This document shows positions 35,318 to 44,986 of a stretch of 64,000 nt of DNA, one piece after another. Position 1 is the stretch's first letter; the number at the start of each line of letters is the position of its first letter. Below the pieces are notes generated by a model. That model did no database searches. It was not told the DNA's origin and was given only the letters and a program-made list of their open reading frames with translations. Location: positions 186,001-250,000 of the forward strand of contig CAXNMJ010000001.1 of the NCBI GenBank assembly GCA_964203655.1. The letters run 5' to 3'. The translations under genes and the position numbers were made by a program. This DNA is from BACL27 sp947488385. GTDB taxonomy: Bacteria; Actinomycetota; Acidimicrobiia; Acidimicrobiales; Ilumatobacteraceae.

Positions 35318-35908
35318 TTAATACTCTTCGTCTTGATCAAACAACCCAGAGGCTGTGTCATCAAGAGAAACTTCATGCGCCGGTTGTTGCGCCACGATCG
35401 AAAGTCGAGCACGACCTTCGGCAACAGTTTTTGTCAGGCGGTCAAGCAGAATTTCAAAACTGCCCAGACGACGGTCTAAAAAGTCTTCTGTTTCGCTCTT
35501 CAATCGGCGCGAATCTTCGTTGGCGGCTTCAATAACTTGTCGTGCTCGTGCTTCTGATGCCCGCACAACTTCTGTGCGTTGAACCATTCGTTCGGCTTGC
35601 ACTCGAGCAGCTTCCAAAATTTCGTCGGCTTCACGTTGCGTCTTGGCGAGAAAGTCTGCTCGCTCTTTGATCATCCATCGCGCTTCACGAATCTCAACTG
35701 GCAAACTGTCGATCGCATCCTGCAAAATACCCAACACTTCTTCACGATTAATCTTGGGCGCACTTGACAGCGGCGCATTCGGCGCGCTTGAGATTGCTCC
35801 GATTGCCTCAGTGATAAAAGCTTCTGAGTCACCAAGTTCAACTGGCACGGTCTCGCCGTCGAAAGAATCTACGACCTTGTCGTAATCCTCAAAATCATCG
35901 TTTGGCAT
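35318..35908 (-). CDS. DivIVA-like coiled-coil protein
   Basis: 196 residues. An acidic, unstructured N-terminus (to about 55) is followed by a long charged coiled coil (LQDAIDSLPVEIREARWMIKERADFLAKTQREADEILEAARVQAE in part, then SEARARQVIEAANEDSRRLKSETEDFLD) and an acidic tail. This matches the actinobacterial ATP-synthase-b/DivIVA-like family encoded between coaD and rpmF (Rv2927c position). A scaffold role at the cell pole or septum is plausible but unproven. Confidence 0.72.
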   Translation of the reverse strand: MPNDDFEDYDKVVDSFDGETVPVELGDSEAFITEAIGAISSAPNAPLSSAPKINREEVLGILQDAIDSLPVEIREARWMIKERADFLAKTQREADEILEAARVQAERMVQRTEVVRASEARARQVIEAANEDSRRLKSETEDFLDRRLGSFEILLDRLTKTVAEGRARLSIVAQQPAHEVSLDDTASGLFDQDEEY

Positions 35909-35916
35909 GGATCCTC

Positions 35917-36390
35917 CTACTTTTTAACTTTAGTAATTGCGTCTTGAACAACTGCTGGCACAAGTTTGCTGACGTCGCCACCATTTTGAGCAATGTCACG
36001 TACATAACGACTGCTGATAAACGAAAGCTCGGGTCGTGCGACCAACAAAACTGTTTCGATACCGCCCACTGCGCGGTTTGTATCAGCCATCTGCAGTTCA
36101 ACATCAAAGTCAGCAGCATTGCGCACGCTCTTGACGATGAAGTTTGCGCCAAACTTCTTGGCTGCATCGATAGCCAGACCCGATGCGGCATTCACTGACA
36201 CACCTTTAATATGACTGGTCGCGGCTTTTGCCATCTCTACTCGCGCAGTCACCGAAAACATGCCCACGGGTTTTTCTGGATTGTGCATCACTGCAACGAC
36301 GACTTCGCCAAACAAATTGGCAGCCTGATTAATAATGTCGACGTGCCCAAGGTGAATTGGGTCAAAACTTCCTGGAAACATGACTTTCAT
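35917..36390 (-). CDS. coaD: Pantetheine-phosphate adenylyltransferase CoaD
   Basis: 157 residues. The nucleotidyltransferase motif FPGSFDPIHLGHVDII is at the start, SVRNAADFDVELQMADTNR in the middle and SSRYVRDIAQNGGDVS near the end. It makes dephospho-CoA. It is eight bases downstream of rsmD; the pair is conserved. Confidence 0.97.
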   Translation of the reverse strand: MKVMFPGSFDPIHLGHVDIINQAANLFGEVVVAVMHNPEKPVGMFSVTARVEMAKAATSHIKGVSVNAASGLAIDAAKKFGANFIVKSVRNAADFDVELQMADTNRAVGGIETVLLVARPELSFISSRYVRDIAQNGGDVSKLVPAVVQDAITKVKK

Positions 36391-36398
36391 CGCATCCC

Positions 36399-36917
36399 CT
36401 ACGGTACTCGCCTTAAATACGTCACATGGGTGCGCCCATAACGTTTGGCGCGCGTTGACTCCCAGCCAGTAATGCCCGTGATTTCACGGCCGCTCTCGGC
36501 AACTACGAGTGGCGCCGAAAGCTGGTCGAGCAACTGCTGCCATTTCACAAAATCATATGGAGGATCAGCCAAAACAAGATCGATTTTCGTGTACCGCGCA
36601 AGACCCGAGATCGCATCGGCGCGAACGACTGTCGAACGATCGGTCAAATTCAACGTCTTGATATTTTCTTGCAGACTCACCAGCGCATCTCGGTCGCGTT
36701 CAATAAACGTGCAGTGCTCGGCGCCACGCGACAACGCCTCAATTCCGAGTGCCCCAGTGCCGGCAAACAGGTCTAAAACTTTTGCACCGACTATCGCATC
36801 CATGCTGGTCAACGCATTGAAGATTGCTTCACGCGCCATATCGGTTGTCGGCCTTGTCGTATCACCAAGTGGCGCAACAATTTTTCGCCCCCGCAGTTCG
36901 CCCGCCACAATTCGCAT
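36399..36917 (-). CDS. rsmD: 16S rRNA (guanine966-N2)-methyltransferase RsmD
   Basis: 172 residues: RIVAGELRGRKI, the SAM motif VLDLFAGTGALGIEALSRGA and the catalytic LADPPYDF. It modifies 16S rRNA in the 30S head. It precedes coaD in the usual pair. Confidence 0.96.
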   Translation of the reverse strand: MRIVAGELRGRKIVAPLGDTTRPTTDMAREAIFNALTSMDAIVGAKVLDLFAGTGALGIEALSRGAEHCTFIERDRDALVSLQENIKTLNLTDRSTVVRADAISGLARYTKIDLVLADPPYDFVKWQQLLDQLSAPLVVAESGREITGITGWESTRAKRYGRTHVTYLRRVP

Positions 36918-37003
36918 GCATTCACGCTATTGCCACGAGCACTTTTTGACGAGCACCGATATCAGTCACCAATAGTTAGTTGAACAAGTGGTTGACTTGT
37001 CTC

Positions 37004-37216
37004 GTGACCGACAACTCAGATCAATCGAGCGAGTTCGGCTCTGGTCGTGCCGAGGCACCAACCGAATCAATCATCTGTGTTGACTGCGGAGGCCAAGCCC
37101 ACCTGCTGACACATCCCCCCGAAGACGGACTTTGGCAAGTCGGCGAAGTTGTTGCCTACCGGTGCAGTGACTGTCTCGACCGCTGGGATCTCGTGCTTGC
37201 CCCTGAGGGCGAATAA
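37004..37216 (+). CDS. Small zinc-ribbon-like protein of unknown function
   Basis: About 70 residues from a GTG at 37004; a TTG at 36980 would extend it by eight. Two cysteine pairs (CVDC and CSDC) about 33 residues apart suggest one zinc ribbon, with an acidic N-terminus. It is divergent from rsmD and convergent with recG, six bases away. No family identified. Confidence 0.55.
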   Translation: MTDNSDQSSEFGSGRAEAPTESIICVDCGGQAHLLTHPPEDGLWQVGEVVAYRCSDCLDRWDLVLAPEGE

Positions 37217-37222
37217 AAACTT

Positions 37223-39364
37223 TTAGTTTTTAAACAAAAATTCTTCTTCGTCTGGGGTCAAGAGCAAATCAATCTCGTCGCGAATCTCGTTGTGGCTTTT
37301 CAAAGTTGGGTCGTTGCCGATTATTTCGGTTGCGGCTGCCCGCGCCAACTCGATGAGGTCGCGATCTCTACGCAGTGACGCAAGTTTCAAATCACTGCGA
37401 CCTTTTTGCGCCGTATTCATTATCGTTCCCTCGCCACGCAGCTCAAGATCAACTTCTGCCAAATAAAATCCGTCTGTTGATTCGACAAGTGCGTCTACAC
37501 GTGGCGACGAAATTTCGGCATCGCTTGTCACCAGCCAACATCGCGATGCGATCGCTCCTCGCCCGACACGGCCACGAAGCTGATGCAACTGGGCGATCCC
37601 GAAACGATCGGCGTCGAGCACGACCATGCACGTCGCGTTTGGCACGTCGACACCGACTTCAATCACAGTCGTTGCCACCAGCACATCAAGTTTGCGATTA
37701 CGAAACTTTGTCATCACATCATCTTTTTCGTTTGACGACATCCGCCCGTGCAACAAACCCAACTTCAAACCTTTCAATTCGGTCTTTGACAGAGTTTTAA
37801 AAGTGTCTTCTGCCGACGCGACTTGCAGTTTGTCGCTCTCTTCAATCAACGGGCAAACAACAAATGCCTGCTGACCCTGACTAACTGTTTGTCGAATCTC
37901 CTCCCACATTTTTGACTCGGCTTTCGAACCAGCACACCACGAAGTTTTAATCGGCGTGCGACCAGGCGGCATCTCGTCCAGCACGCTGACATCTAAATCG
38001 CCATAGACCGTCATCGCCGCTGTTCGCGGAATCGGGGTTGCAGTCATTACTAATACGTCTGGCGAAGTCGCCGTCACGCTTGTTGTCTCAGTGCCTTTAT
38101 TGCGCAGCGCGGCGCGCTGTTCGACGCCAAAGCGATGCTGCTCGTCAATCACTGCCACACCCAATGACGAGAACTTGACGCCGTCTTGAATTAGCGCATG
38201 TGTGCCGATCAAAATATCGACACCCCCATTGGCCAGATCACGCAACAACTCGCGGCGACGCTCACTAGTCACGCGACTCGTCAACAATTCGACGCGCAAC
38301 TGACGGTCGCCGAAAAGATTGTTTTCGTCGGGCACGAGTAATCCTTCAAGAAGATTTCGTACACCTGCAAAATGTTGTTCGGCCAGCACTTCTGTTGGCG
38401 CCATCAAGGCTCCCTGATGGCCACCTTGCACGGCTGCCAACATTGCCGACACGGCAACAACTGTCTTGCCGCTTCCGACGTCGCCTTGCAGCAAGCGATG
38501 CATCGGGTGCGGCGCGGCCAAGTCGTGATCGATTTCATTCATCACTCGCTGTTGAGCTGCAGTTATCGCAAACGGCAACGCACTAATGAAACGTTGTTGC
38601 AACTTTCCCCCGACTTTGTGGCGAATGCCGGTGTTGTCGAGTTCAAATGCGCGCTTGCGACCAACTAACACAACTTGCACGCGCAGCAATTCGTCAAACG
38701 CCAAACGACGACGCGCGTCTTGCTTGGCCACCATCGTCTCTGGAAAGTGAATCGACCATAATGCAGTCGTGCGATCTACGAGTTCGTAACGCGACAACAA
38801 TTCGGCCGAGACAGGGTCTGAAATGCCGCGCTCGCGACATCGCTCAAGCGCATTTTCAACCCACGTCGCGAGTTCCCAAGTTGAGACTTGTGCCTTTTCG
38901 CTTTGCGGATAGATCGGCACGATTCGACCGGTTCTGTCGCCGATTAAATCAACTAACGGGTTGCTCATCTGCAACACACCGCGAAACAAGTCGGGTTTGC
39001 CAAACATCGCAACTTGAGACCCAACTTTCAACTGCTTTTCACGCCACGGCTGATTGAAGAAAACTGCCGCCAAACGTCCTGAGTCGTCGCCGACTTGCAC
39101 ATTTACAATCGTCTTGCGGTTCTTCGTCGTAAATTTAGAAACTTTGCGAACTTCGACGATCACCAACGCTTCTTGTCCCGCAACCAGATCGCTGACCCTG
39201 GCTTCATTCGTGCGGTCCACCCACTTGCGCGGATAGTTCGTCAGCAGATCAAGCACGTTGTCGATGCCGTAGTCAGCCAGCGCCGCTTTGCGTTTTTCGC
39301 CTACGCCTTTGAGAACTTCAACGTCGATCGCGGCGAGATCGCCCAACGTAATTTGGCCCGTCAT
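37223..39364 (-). CDS. recG: ATP-dependent DNA helicase RecG
   Basis: 713 residues. A wedge/OB domain (about 60-160) precedes helicase lobes with GDVGSGKTVVA (motif I), VIDEQHRFG (DEQH motif II), VMTATPIPRT (motif III) and HQLRGRVGRG (motif VI). It reverses stalled forks. Its ATG is 12 bases after the FakA-like gene's stop. Confidence 0.97.
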   Translation of the reverse strand: MTGQITLGDLAAIDVEVLKGVGEKRKAALADYGIDNVLDLLTNYPRKWVDRTNEARVSDLVAGQEALVIVEVRKVSKFTTKNRKTIVNVQVGDDSGRLAAVFFNQPWREKQLKVGSQVAMFGKPDLFRGVLQMSNPLVDLIGDRTGRIVPIYPQSEKAQVSTWELATWVENALERCRERGISDPVSAELLSRYELVDRTTALWSIHFPETMVAKQDARRRLAFDELLRVQVVLVGRKRAFELDNTGIRHKVGGKLQQRFISALPFAITAAQQRVMNEIDHDLAAPHPMHRLLQGDVGSGKTVVAVSAMLAAVQGGHQGALMAPTEVLAEQHFAGVRNLLEGLLVPDENNLFGDRQLRVELLTSRVTSERRRELLRDLANGGVDILIGTHALIQDGVKFSSLGVAVIDEQHRFGVEQRAALRNKGTETTSVTATSPDVLVMTATPIPRTAAMTVYGDLDVSVLDEMPPGRTPIKTSWCAGSKAESKMWEEIRQTVSQGQQAFVVCPLIEESDKLQVASAEDTFKTLSKTELKGLKLGLLHGRMSSNEKDDVMTKFRNRKLDVLVATTVIEVGVDVPNATCMVVLDADRFGIAQLHQLRGRVGRGAIASRCWLVTSDAEISSPRVDALVESTDGFYLAEVDLELRGEGTIMNTAQKGRSDLKLASLRRDRDLIELARAAATEIIGNDPTLKSHNEIRDEIDLLLTPDEEEFLFKN

Positions 39365-39376
39365 GCGGGTCTCGAC

Positions 39377-41080
39377 TTATTCAACACCAAACAAATATGG
39401 ATACAACGGCTGTCCGCCGAAATGCACTTCGCACGAAATATGTGGATGCGCCTGCCCGACATGCGCCACGAGTTCATCCGTCATGTTCGCACTTGCGCCG
39501 TCTCCCGTGATGATCGTCAGCAATTCGCGCTCCGGCGTGACCAGTTTCGCTAACAAATCACGGCAAACATTTTCAAGTGTCTTGGCGACTGCCACAACTC
39601 CGTCACCGCGCACAAGACCAATGAAGTCGCCTGCCTTGATTGGGCCTGCATCACTGTTCGTGTCGCGAATCGCTTGTGTCACTTCGCCAGTTGCAACCGA
39701 ACTCGCAGCTCGCGACATCTGCGAACCGTTGTGTTCTGCCGAAGCTTCTGGGTCGTAGGCAACGAGCGCGGCTAGAGCCTCGGGCATCGAGCATGTCGGC
39801 ACAACGCGCACGTCTTTTTTCGTCAACTCGTCAATTTTGTTGGCCACCGGAATAATATTTTTGTTGTTCGGCAAAATCACAACCTGAGTCGCGTTCATAT
39901 GCTCAACAGCATCTAGCAACTCTTGAGTCGACGGGTTCATTGTTTGCCCACCGGTCACAACACCGTGCACACCCATTTGACCGAAAAGTTCGGCAAGACC
40001 GTCGCCGCTGGCGATTGCAACAACAGCACAAGTAACTGGCGGTAGCGCAGCTTGAGCGCTCGCCGATCGCCCCGTATGCGAACTGTTTGATCCGCCAACT
40101 GGCACACCGAGTTCGGCTTCACGCTTGGCGTGTTCTTCAGAAACTTCTTCGAACAAATCAGTAATTCGAATCTTCGAAGGTATTCCCCCGATCAGCAACG
40201 GCGCTTCGACTGCCGCGCCAATGTCATTGGTGTGAATATGGCAGTTGTAAATGCCGTCGCCACCCACGACAACAATCGAGTCACCAATCTCTCCCCAGGC
40301 GTTCTTGAATTTCTTCAGCTTCGTGTCTTCAAGATCAAGCAAGAACATGACTTCGTAGCGCAACTCGCTGACATCAACGCTGCCGTCGCTGGCATGACGC
40401 AATGCAACTTTTTCAAGCTGCTCTGCCGAAGGGCCGTCGTCATAATTTGGCTCGGGCAACGGTTCGCCAGCTACAACATTTAATGCAGAATCGAGCAACA
40501 ACATAAAACCTGCACCACCAGCATCTACAACGCCAGCATCTTTGAGTACGGGCAACAACTCAGGTGTGTTGTCGAGCGCTTTTTGCCCAGCTGCACGAGC
40601 CACACGCAACATCGCTGCCAAAGTTGCGCCGTCGTTTGCCGCACGCGTTGCCGCTTCAGCCGTTTCACGCACAACAGTCAAGATTGTTCCTTCAATTGGT
40701 TTCAACACTGCTTCGTATGCTGCGGCCGATGCCGCCTTGAGCGCTTCAGCAACGCGCGGCGCACCTGTCGACTTTGCAGTTTTCAATGTCGACGAAAGCC
40801 CACGCAAAATTTGACTCAAGATCACGCCGCTATTTCCGCGCGCACCCATCAACGAGCCGTGGCTGATTGCTTCGCATGTCGTTTCGAGTTCGGCAGGTGC
40901 ACTTTCAAGTTCAGTTACAACTGCGTCAAGTGTGCGCGACATGTTCGTGCCAGTGTCACCATCTGGCACTGGGTAGACATTCAAACGGTTGATGCCGCTG
41001 GCATGAAGTTTCATCGTGTCGCGGAAGGTGATCACCGTGTGACGCAAGGCATCCGCCCCAAATTCTTCTAAAACTGCCAC
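39377..41080 (-). CDS. DhaL/DegV-type protein, FakA-like (YloV)
   Basis: 567 residues. The N-terminal DhaL kinase-like domain has the Mg-ATP loop NVYPVPDGDTGTNMSRTL and HGSLMGARGNSGVILSQILRG. A middle domain (RYEVMFLLDLEDTKLKKFKNAWGEIGDS) and a C-terminal DegV-like region (MNATQVVILPNNKNIIPVANKID) follow. The architecture matches FakA, the fatty-acid kinase that works with a DegV-type FakB; no FakB gene is nearby. A GTG start at 41080 is preceded by TAGCCT and six bases, favouring a leaderless mRNA. Confidence 0.85.
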   Translation of the reverse strand: MAVLEEFGADALRHTVITFRDTMKLHASGINRLNVYPVPDGDTGTNMSRTLDAVVTELESAPAELETTCEAISHGSLMGARGNSGVILSQILRGLSSTLKTAKSTGAPRVAEALKAASAAAYEAVLKPIEGTILTVVRETAEAATRAANDGATLAAMLRVARAAGQKALDNTPELLPVLKDAGVVDAGGAGFMLLLDSALNVVAGEPLPEPNYDDGPSAEQLEKVALRHASDGSVDVSELRYEVMFLLDLEDTKLKKFKNAWGEIGDSIVVVGGDGIYNCHIHTNDIGAAVEAPLLIGGIPSKIRITDLFEEVSEEHAKREAELGVPVGGSNSSHTGRSASAQAALPPVTCAVVAIASGDGLAELFGQMGVHGVVTGGQTMNPSTQELLDAVEHMNATQVVILPNNKNIIPVANKIDELTKKDVRVVPTCSMPEALAALVAYDPEASAEHNGSQMSRAASSVATGEVTQAIRDTNSDAGPIKAGDFIGLVRGDGVVAVAKTLENVCRDLLAKLVTPERELLTIITGDGASANMTDELVAHVGQAHPHISCEVHFGGQPLYPYLFGVE

Positions 41081-41086
41081 ACGGTA

Positions 41087-41096
41087 AGGCTAGTCA
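41087..41096. promoter_or_regulatory. Overlapping divergent -10 elements between the FakA-like and cold-shock-like genes
   Basis: Minus-strand TAGCCT (41092-41087) lies six bases before the GTG at 41080. Plus-strand TAGTCA (41091-41096) shares the central TA and lies 13 bases before the GTG at 41110. Confidence 0.35.
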
Positions 41097-41109
41097 GCCT
41101 CGCCACACG

Positions 41110-41391
41110 GTGAGCCGTCACGACGAGACGACTAGCAATTCCACCGATTTGGCAACTATCTTTCTAGGTGTGCAAGGCGTGATCAAGGCATTCGACCCAT
41201 CATCTGGGGACGGCATCGTTATTCGCGATACAGATTTAAGCGAATACAACATCGCGTCTGATGCGCTCGAAGGTTCTATCTTTCGGATGTTGCGTCAAGG
41301 TCAGCGAGTTTTGTTTTCGCTCAACGCAGCAGGGCACGCAACAAAAATTAGATTTGGCTCAGAGCGAGACATGGAAACACCCGGCGCATAG
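41110..41391 (+). CDS. Divergent cold-shock-domain-like protein
   Basis: 93 residues from a GTG. The line GVIKAFDPSSGDGIVIRD, then LEGSIFRMLRQGQRVLFSLNAAGHATKIRFG, follows the cold-shock-domain plan (G-x-[VI]-K-x-F-[DN]...G-x-G...GQ-x-V-x-F), but the RNP1/RNP2 aromatic residues (GFGFI, VFVH) are largely replaced. A nucleic-acid-binding OB fold is likely; classic RNA chaperone activity is doubtful. It is 14 bases upstream of pckG, on the same strand. Confidence 0.6.
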   Translation: MSRHDETTSNSTDLATIFLGVQGVIKAFDPSSGDGIVIRDTDLSEYNIASDALEGSIFRMLRQGQRVLFSLNAAGHATKIRFGSERDMETPGA

Positions 41392-41405
41392 CGCGGGCTA
41401 CATAC

Positions 41406-43198
41406 ATGGCAGCCAAGAGTTCAAACCCGAAGCTGAACGCTTGGGTTGCGCAGTGGGCCAAAGTTCTTCAGCCTGACACCGTTTATTGGTGTGATGGATC
41501 ACAAAGCGAATACGACACGCTCTGCGCCGAACTCGTCAAATCGGGTACGTTCACCAAACTCGACGAAGCCAAGAGACCCAACTCGTTTTGGGCGCACTCT
41601 GATCCGGGCGATGTTGCACGAGTTGAAGATCGAACATTTATTTGCTCAGAAAACAAGATCGATGCGGGACCAAACAACAACTGGCGCGAACCATCTGAGA
41701 TGCGAAACGAAATGAACACGCTTTACACGGGTGCGATGCGTGGTCGCACTCTTTATGTAGTTCCGTTTTCGATGGGTCCACTCGGTTCACCGATTGCGCA
41801 CATCGGCGTGCAATTAACTGACAGTGCTTATGTTGCTGTCAGCATGCGGATTATGACTCGCATGGGTCAAGGCGCGCTCGACGCGCTCGGCAACAACGAC
41901 TGGGTTCAATGTCTGCACTCAGTTGGTGCGCCGCTCTTAAACGGCGCAAAAGATTCACCATGGCCGTGCAACCCCGACAACAAATACATTGTCCACTTCC
42001 CTGAGACACGCGAGATCATGAGTTACGGCTCGGGCTACGGCGGCAACGCTCTACTCGGCAAAAAATGTTTCGCTCTGCGCATTGCTTCAGTAATGGCGCG
42101 CGACGACGGCTGGCTTGCCGAACACATGTTGATTTTGAAACTTACGAATCCAAGCGGCGAATTCAAATATATTGCAGCCGCATTTCCGTCGGCCTGCGGC
42201 AAAACCAACTTGGCAATGCTCGTGCCAACAATTAAAGGCTGGAAGGCCGAAACGATTGGCGACGACATTTGTTGGATGAAGTTCGGCAAAGACGGCCAGC
42301 TCTATGCGATCAACCCCGAGGCCGGCTTTTTCGGCGTTGCACCTGGCACGGGTTACGAGACAAACGCAAACGCAATGCACACGCTTAACGCGAACTGCAT
42401 TTTTACTAACACTGCACTTACATCCGAAGGCGATGTGTGGTGGGAAGGCATGACAGATACGAAACCTGCTCGTGCCACCGACTGGCGCAACGCTTCGTGG
42501 ACACCAGAAACCGAAACTCCAGCCGCTCACCCGAACGCGAGATTCACCGCGCCGGCAAGTCAGTGTCCGTGCGATTGCGCCTGAATGGCAAGACCCAAGT
42601 GGCGTGCCAATCTCAGCGATTTTGTTTGGCGGTCGTCGACGCACAACGGTGCCGCTCGTGACGCAAGCATTTGACTGGGATCACGGAGTGTTTCTTGGGT
42701 CAATCATGGCTTCAGAGACCACGGCTGCGGCTGGTGGCGCAGTTGGCAAATTGCGTTTTGATCCAATGGCGATGCTGCCATTTTGTGGCTACAACATGGC
42801 AGATTATTTTGCGCACTGGTTATCAATTGGCGAAAAAACTTCTGCCGAGAAACTGCCGCAAATCTTTTTCGTCAACTGGTTTAGACGCGACAACGACGGA
42901 AGATTCTTGTGGCCGGGCTATGGCGAAAACAGCCGCGTTCTGAAATGGGTTTTTGAGCGCATTACCGGCAAAGGTGTCGGCGCAAAAAACTGCAATTGGC
43001 TATTTGCCAGACACGAATTCGCTAGATGTCACGGGCTTGACCGTCAGCAAAGATGATCTCTCTGCGTTGTTGACTCTCGACACTGCAGGTTGGCTCGAAG
43101 CAGTGCCGCAAATTCGCGAGCACTTTGCTAACTTCGGCGATCGCCTGCCGACAAAATTAAAGACTTCACTTGACTCTCTCGAGTCAGCACTCGCCTAG
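41406..43198 (+). CDS. pckG: Phosphoenolpyruvate carboxykinase (GTP) (two apparent frameshifts)
   Basis: Three consecutive frames assemble into about 596 residues, the normal length, if one base is removed near 42570 (after APASQCP) and one from the A6 run at 42984-42989. The kinase P-loop AAFPSACGKTNLAML, the omega-loop-side HPNARFTAPASQCP, APEWQDPSGVPISAILFGGRR and WPGYGENSRVLKWVFERI are all preserved. It makes phosphoenolpyruvate from oxaloacetate with GTP, at the start of gluconeogenesis. Two lesions in an otherwise perfectly conserved enzyme argue for sequencing error. The convergent neighbour ends 15 bases away. Confidence 0.93.
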
Positions 43199-43213
43199 TT
43201 CGTTTTTAGTTTT

Positions 43214-43600
43214 TCAGCCGGCTTGGCCGACGAGCATTGCGCGAATGCCGAGACCCATTATGAATAGGCCACCAAAACCGTAAAGCAAATACATTTTGCT
43301 TTTGAGTTGTGCGCGATACGAATAGATAATCGCGATTGCGATAATCGCCACGAAACCGTAGAACGCGTGAAACGCCGGATATTCAATTTTGTTGCGGTTG
43401 ACGATTGCAACTCCGAGCACGACCTGCACGAAAACAGAAAGCTGGGCGACACCCGTGAACCACCACAATGCCCGACTGCGCAATGCGAGATTCTTGTGCG
43501 CCAACAACGCCCACACACCCGCCATCGCGTTACCCACAATCATGATCCACGACCACGAAGTGTGAACCTCAAGCAAACTCGCCCCAACTGTCATATCCAT
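43214..43600 (-). CDS. Small four-helix membrane protein
   Basis: 128 residues with hydrophobic segments at about 14-34, 48-68, 76-94 and 104-124. Charged residues sit in the loops. No known motif was found. It lies nine bases downstream of the histidine phosphatase gene and probably shares its transcript. Function unknown. Confidence 0.68.
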   Translation of the reverse strand: MDMTVGASLLEVHTSWSWIMIVGNAMAGVWALLAHKNLALRSRALWWFTGVAQLSVFVQVVLGVAIVNRNKIEYPAFHAFYGFVAIIAIAIIYSYRAQLKSKMYLLYGFGGLFIMGLGIRAMLVGQAG

Positions 43601-43609
43601 TTGCCTAAT

Positions 43610-44170
43610 CTAACGGATCAGCGTGTCGGCTTCGTGACCAGATTGCGCGATACGCAAGTTGCCAGCCGAATCACGCTCAAGCAATGTGACACTGCAATTA
43701 TCTAGTTTGCGAATTACCAAACGATCATCATCTAGAAGCGCACCAACCACAGCATTGATCGCAATAAAGTGCGAGAACACAACCGTGTTGCCACTTAGCC
43801 CGCGCACAAAATCAACACACCTGTTGCGAAATGCAACATATTCTTCGCCCAAATCAGCCCAAGAGCCCTGCATTGCCACACGCAACCAGTCGACTCGGTC
43901 GCGCATCTCAACGCCAACTGGTGACGGAATCTCAGCAACCTCAGCACAAACTCGCACAGGCGCTTTTCGCAACTTTGCAAACGCTTCAGCAGTTTGCTGA
44001 CATCGCAATAACGGGCTTGAGATAATTTCGATTTGTCGTCCTACAAAAATTTGATCCAGCTTGATAGCCGCATCATTTGCCTGGCTTCTACCGAGTTCGT
44101 CTATTTCTGGATCAAGGGCAGTATCCCAGCCAGCCGATGCGCGGCCGTGACGAACGAGTGCAATCTGCAA
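43610..44170 (-). CDS. Histidine phosphatase family protein
   Basis: About 186 residues from a TTG at 44170, one base past the stop of the PIG-L gene; this gives the canonical start MQIALVRHGRASAG with the catalytic His of the RHG motif. SSPLLRCQQTAEAF and VFSHFIAINAVVGALL supply the second Arg and His. Substrates range from phosphosugars to phosphoproteins; undefined here. Confidence 0.85.
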   Translation of the reverse strand: MQIALVRHGRASAGWDTALDPEIDELGRSQANDAAIKLDQIFVGRQIEIISSPLLRCQQTAEAFAKLRKAPVRVCAEVAEIPSPVGVEMRDRVDWLRVAMQGSWADLGEEYVAFRNRCVDFVRGLSGNTVVFSHFIAINAVVGALLDDDRLVIRKLDNCSVTLLERDSAGNLRIAQSGHEADTLIR

Positions 44171-44171
44171 A

Positions 44172-44981
44172 CTATTCAAACAGCCAACGCTCACGCGCCG
44201 GCCCAGTCTCGCCATGTTTGATAAACCACTCGGTTCCGAACGCAAGTTCAAAAATTTCATCCGTCATATTCAAGAAAAATGATGTATCGGTAATTTGACT
44301 TTGATGACAGGCAATTGCCAACTTTTTTTGATCGCAATATTTGCGCACATCCACTCGGTGAGTTATCACGCTCTCTGGTTCACCCATCGGATTGCCATCA
44401 TCGGCTGGTCCATCCGGATCAAAATCGCCAATACCTTCGGTCTCACTCAAGATTTCAGGATTGCTCAACGCCATTTCTCGCATCCGTCGAAACGCATCAC
44501 GATTCGTTGTCATCTCAAAAACATTTTTCACGTCGGCGATCTGTGCGGCGCGATGCCCTACTTTGTAGACCGCAATGTGATCAGGGTGACCGTAATTGCC
44601 GTGCCAATCGTAAATAGTGATCGCATCGGCTTTTTCTTCGGTCAATATTTTTGAAAGCTTCTGCGCCGCCACGTCAACATCAGCATTTATAAATGCCTCT
44701 GGGTCAGAATTTTGTGACCAGCCGGTCATACCCGAATCTTTGTAGCCAAGCATTTCAAGTCTGGCGACGCCTAAAACTTTTGCCGATGCAGTTACTTCTT
44801 TGAACCGTCGATCTGCGAGCGTTTCACCAGGCTGCAAATCTTTTGGCACCTCTCCGTATGCACCGTCGGTCGCCACCACCAACACAACGCGGTGACCCTC
44901 AGCACTGGCACGAGCAATCGTGCCGCCAGTTGCCAAACACTCGTCATCTGGGTGCGCGTGAAAACAGACAAGAGTCGACAT
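44172..44981 (-). CDS. PIG-L family deacetylase (MshB/Mca-like)
   Basis: 269 residues from the ATG at 44981. The zinc motif HAHPDDECLATGGTIARA is at the start and the third zinc ligand in NYGHPDHIAVYKVG. The long insert and C-terminus resemble LmbE/Mca-type enzymes that deacetylate GlcNAc-inositol or cleave mycothiol S-conjugates. Mycothiol genes are not in the window, so the substrate stays open. It follows the CoA-transferase gene by five bases. Confidence 0.87.
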   Translation of the reverse strand: MSTLVCFHAHPDDECLATGGTIARASAEGHRVVLVVATDGAYGEVPKDLQPGETLADRRFKEVTASAKVLGVARLEMLGYKDSGMTGWSQNSDPEAFINADVDVAAQKLSKILTEEKADAITIYDWHGNYGHPDHIAVYKVGHRAAQIADVKNVFEMTTNRDAFRRMREMALSNPEILSETEGIGDFDPDGPADDGNPMGEPESVITHRVDVRKYCDQKKLAIACHQSQITDTSFFLNMTDEIFELAFGTEWFIKHGETGPARERWLFE

Positions 44982-44986
44982 CAAAT

